Shown here piece by piece: positions 59,156 through 59,297 of a DNA stretch of 59,297 nt; position 1 is the first letter of the stretch; each line of letters opens with the position of its first letter. Below the pieces are notes generated by a model. It did not search any database, had not been told where the DNA came from, and saw only the letters and a list, made by a program, of their open reading frames with translations. The DNA is from Collinsella sp. (lineage in GTDB: Bacteria; Actinomycetota; Coriobacteriia; Coriobacteriales; Coriobacteriaceae), in contig JAUMOL010000032.1 in assembly GCA_031295385.1 (NCBI GenBank), positions 1 through 59,297 of the forward strand, written 5' to 3'. Both the position numbers and the translations under genes were made by a program.

Positions 59156-59297
59156 GAAATTTTCCGACCTAATCATTGGCCTTGATTATCAACTTCATCC
59201 GAACACTTCCCACATTCATCCGTACATGTACGGATGAATGTGGGAAGTGTTCGGATGAAGTTGATAATCAAGGCCAATGATTAGGTCGGAAAATTTC
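59156..59297. repeat. Perfect 142-nt palindrome at the window end
   Basis: Bases 59156-59226 are the exact reverse complement of 59227-59297, so the arms are 71 bp with no spacer and the centre is GTACA|TGTAC. It reaches the last base of the window. It is either a genuine long palindrome, possibly longer than seen, or an assembly fold-back. Confidence 0.9.

Overview
The window looks like a chromosomal contig from a high-GC Gram-positive bacterium of the class Coriobacteriia, most likely a Collinsella-like gut actinobacterium. This rests on high GC, gene order and protein style, not on a database match. An actinobacterial order (coaD, a SepIVA/DivIVA-like protein, DUF177, rpmF, plsX, acpP, rnc, smc, ftsY, ffh) sits beside features more usual in Firmicutes: a transcriptional T-box on ileS, two Asp23/Gls24 proteins, a FakA-type kinase and a SigB/RsbW-like module. 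Nearly all genes lie on the minus strand.

Layout. 1-120: the 3' end of an IS3-family insertion sequence, which probably broke the assembly here. 150-8100: a sugar-PTS block with two 1-phosphofructokinase-like kinases, enzyme I, HPr, a one-chain fructose-type EIIBCA permease and a divergent RpiR-type regulator with palindromic candidate operators. 8121-14508: recN-nadK-tlyA-xseB-nusB-asp23-efp-pepP. 14641-18642: a shikimate-kinase gene coupled to a degenerate AroB-like gene, then yqeG, mltG and ruvX. 18660-24920: alaS, a small membrane protein, and a DUF948/RsbW-like/SigB/AI-2E operon. 25016-31196: rarA, an HD-domain dNTPase, a short prepilin peptidase, a family 2 glycosyltransferase, an RluD-type pseudouridine synthase and lspA. 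31197-34770: a hairpin-rich intergenic region, ileS and its T-box leader. 34902-43693: a glycerol-dehydrogenase-like enzyme, DUF523, ftsH, the wreck of a corrinoid adenosyltransferase gene, a MATE transporter, an rRNA/tRNA methyltransferase, folA-thyA, and a DUF134-NifX fusion. 43814-58707: SRP, chromosome segregation, RNase III, lipid and CoA genes, recG, fakA and asp23. 58903-59085: two identical tRNA-Asn genes. The window ends in a perfect 142-nt palindrome.

How it works together. HPr and enzyme I supply phosphate to EIIBCA, which would make fructose 1-phosphate for one or both PfkB kinases; the RpiR regulator probably senses a sugar phosphate. The rest is mostly housekeeping in tightly coupled operons, with many 1-8 nt overlaps and several GTG or TTG starts chosen on Shine-Dalgarno spacing. 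Most notable for follow-up are an AroB-like protein that has lost its metal and NAD motifs beside an intact-looking shikimate kinase, an RsbW-like protein lacking the N-box Asn, a DUF134-NifX gene with a strong internal start exactly at the domain boundary, the deleted cobO-like gene, an xseB with no adjacent xseA, and several long perfect palindromes.
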